DNA from: Prolixibacteraceae bacterium
GTDB taxonomy: Bacteria; Bacteroidota; Bacteroidia; Bacteroidales; Prolixibacteraceae
Length of the DNA: 8,225 bases
Assembly (NCBI GenBank): GCA_016788685.1
Contig: JAEUSS010000495.1
Span: forward strand, 1 to 8,225
Direction of reading: 5' to 3'
The notes beneath the pieces are model-generated. The model saw only the letters and a program-made list of their open reading frames with translations. It had not been told where the DNA came from and searched no databases. Made by a program: the position numbers and the translations under genes. Shown piece after piece: positions 7,040 to 8,225 of this stretch (position 1 is the stretch's first letter; every line of letters begins with the position of its first letter).

Positions 7040-7057
7040 TTGCATAAAGTTCTGCAA

Positions 7058-8225
7058 ATGCAAAGTTTGGTCAACATTCATAATACATTACAAGAACAGT
7101 TCAGACAAACGATCCGAAGAGAACTTCTGGATGAAATCAACTGGGATGAACGAATCATCGGAATCAAAGGATTTCGCGGAGTCGGCAAAACAACTTTCCT
7201 GATTGATATTGTGAAAGAAAAGTTCTTCAACGATAAAACCTGCCTGTATGTCAACCTTAACAATTTCTATTTCACCAAGCGGAAAATTGTTTCGTTTGCC
7301 GACGAATTCTACAAAACAGGCGGCAAGACCCTTATTCTGGATCAGATACACAAATATCCGGACTGGGCTCCTGAACTAAGAACTTGTTACTGCAATTTTC
7401 CTGAATTAAAAATCATATTCTCAGCGTCGCCTGTACTTCGTGTTCTGGAAGGAAATAATGAACTGAAAGACATTGCCAAAATCTATCACCTGGAAGGCCT
7501 TTCATTCCGCGAATACCTGAATCATCAGTCGGCGCTCAGTTTCAGAAGGTATACGCTTCAGGAAATATTAAGCAACCACACCCGGATAGCACAAGAAATT
7601 GTACAGGAAGTTAAACCACTGGCTTACTTCAACGATTACCTGAAAGACGGCTATTATCCGTACTTTCTCGACAACAAGAGTTTTTACAACGAAACACTCT
7701 TGAAACACATCAATCTGGCACTTGAAATTGACGTGACCTACCTCAACCAGATTGATTTACAGTATCTCCCGAAACTCCGGAAACTGTTGCAGATCATTGC
7801 GAGCCAGGCGCCGTTCTCGCCAAACGTAAGTAAAATCAGTGCCGATGTTCAAACATCAAGAGCTACAATAATGAATTACCTGCGGTACATGAAAAATGCA
7901 CGAATCATCAACATGCTTTTTTCAAATGGTAACGAAGATGAAATTAAAAAGCCCGATCTGGTGTATTTGCACAACACCAACCTGATGTACGCCATCGACG
8001 ACGGAAATATCAATAACAAAATACTCAGGCAAACTTTTTTTTACAACCAGGTAGGTTATAAGCACCAGATAAAAAGCTCAGGGAAAGCTGACTTTAAGGT
8101 CAATGATCAGTTTCAGTTCAGTGTTGGCGGTAAATATACAGTTCCGGCAGAAGACGGTTACTTTGCAGCTGCCGACATGATTGAAGTCGGAAAAGGAAAC
8201 GTTATCCCCTTGTGGTTATTCGGTT
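7058..8225 (+). CDS. AAA_14/DUF4143-type ATPase with degenerate catalytic motifs (3' end cut by window)
   Basis: The 389 visible residues follow the layout of the AAA_14 plus DUF4143 proteins that are abundant in Bacteroidota and whose cellular role is mostly unknown. Walker A GFRGVGKT is at 38-45. The Walker B region LILDQIHKYPDW is at 92-103, with Gln96 where the family normally has Glu. HLEGLSFREYL (144-154) and GYYPYFL (198-204) are family hallmarks. A winged-helix-like part follows (about 250-290), then the C-terminal nuclease-like domain with NTNLMYAI, RQTFFYNQ (324-331), ADFKV (344-348) and SVGGK (355-359). The sequence ends at IPLWLFG, close to the usual family C terminus, so only a few codons are probably missing. 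The ATG at 7058 is the first ATG after an in-frame stop at 6995-6997 and lies just behind a good promoter. There is no Shine-Dalgarno. Alternative: a regulatory or structural pseudo-ATPase. Confidence 0.85.
   Translation, partial: MQSLVNIHNTLQEQFRQTIRRELLDEINWDERIIGIKGFRGVGKTTFLIDIVKEKFFNDKTCLYVNLNNFYFTKRKIVSFADEFYKTGGKTLILDQIHKYPDWAPELRTCYCNFPELKIIFSASPVLRVLEGNNELKDIAKIYHLEGLSFREYLNHQSALSFRRYTLQEILSNHTRIAQEIVQEVKPLAYFNDYLKDGYYPYFLDNKSFYNETLLKHINLALEIDVTYLNQIDLQYLPKLRKLLQIIASQAPFSPNVSKISADVQTSRATIMNYLRYMKNARIINMLFSNGNEDEIKKPDLVYLHNTNLMYAIDDGNINNKILRQTFFYNQVGYKHQIKSSGKADFKVNDQFQFSVGGKYTVPAEDGYFAAADMIEVGKGNVIPLWLFG

Larger units (their letters stand above)
6811..7057. other. Divergent intergenic region between the U32 gene and the ATPase gene
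   Basis: These 247 bp hold promoter candidates for both flanking genes (separate entries). Between them are short repeats: AGATTGCAAT occurs at 6939-6948 and 7005-7014, the first as part of the perfect palindrome GATTGCAATC (6940-6949) and the second overlapping the -33 element of the ATPase promoter. CAATTATTC occurs at 6855-6863 and 6901-6909. No coding sequence, RNA gene or terminator was recognised here. Confidence 0.55.

Noticed and set aside
7078..7351. Two overlapping minus-strand frames opposite the ATPase start
   Set aside because: The plus strand carries a continuous 389-residue frame with clear family motifs here; the antisense products have no recognisable features.

Overview
The window looks like an ordinary chromosomal segment from a member of the Bacteroidota, probably a Bacteroidales relative; the order and family are inference. 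Four things point there. The primary sigma factor is very short (286 aa, no region 1.1). Rho carries a long low-complexity Asn/Gln-rich insertion after its N-terminal domain. Gene starts lack clear Shine-Dalgarno sequences and sit in A/T-rich leaders. Several intergenic regions hold the Bacteroidota-type promoter (TTG-like -33 element, TAnnTTTG -7 element).

Layout from left to right. At 1-829 (+) lie the 3' end of feoB (ferrous iron transporter) and a small FeoB-associated Cys-rich membrane protein. Converging on them from the minus strand are rpe (ribulose-phosphate 3-epimerase) and, upstream of it, the primary sigma factor gene rpoD. A 389-bp intergenic region separates rpoD from the divergent rho gene (+). 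Rho meets a minus-strand U32 peptidase-family gene (RlhA-like) head-on across a hairpin that can serve as a terminator for both. A 247-bp region with two oppositely directed promoter candidates then leads to a plus-strand AAA_14/DUF4143-type ATPase gene, cut by the window end a few codons before its expected stop.

The genes are mostly housekeeping: iron import, pentose phosphate metabolism, transcription initiation (RpoD), transcription termination (Rho) and probable rRNA modification (U32). The initiation and termination factors share one divergent control region. RpoD would be the factor that reads the -33/-7 promoters seen in front of rpe, rho, the U32 gene and the ATPase.

Two points deserve most attention. 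The first is the prion-like disordered insertion in Rho. The second is the ATPase at the right edge, which keeps its Walker A motif but departs from the family pattern at the Walker B glutamate, the sensor-like motif, the Arg pair and two acidic positions of the C-terminal nuclease-like domain. It may be a catalytically dead family member. No RNA genes, CRISPR arrays or insertion sequences were seen.
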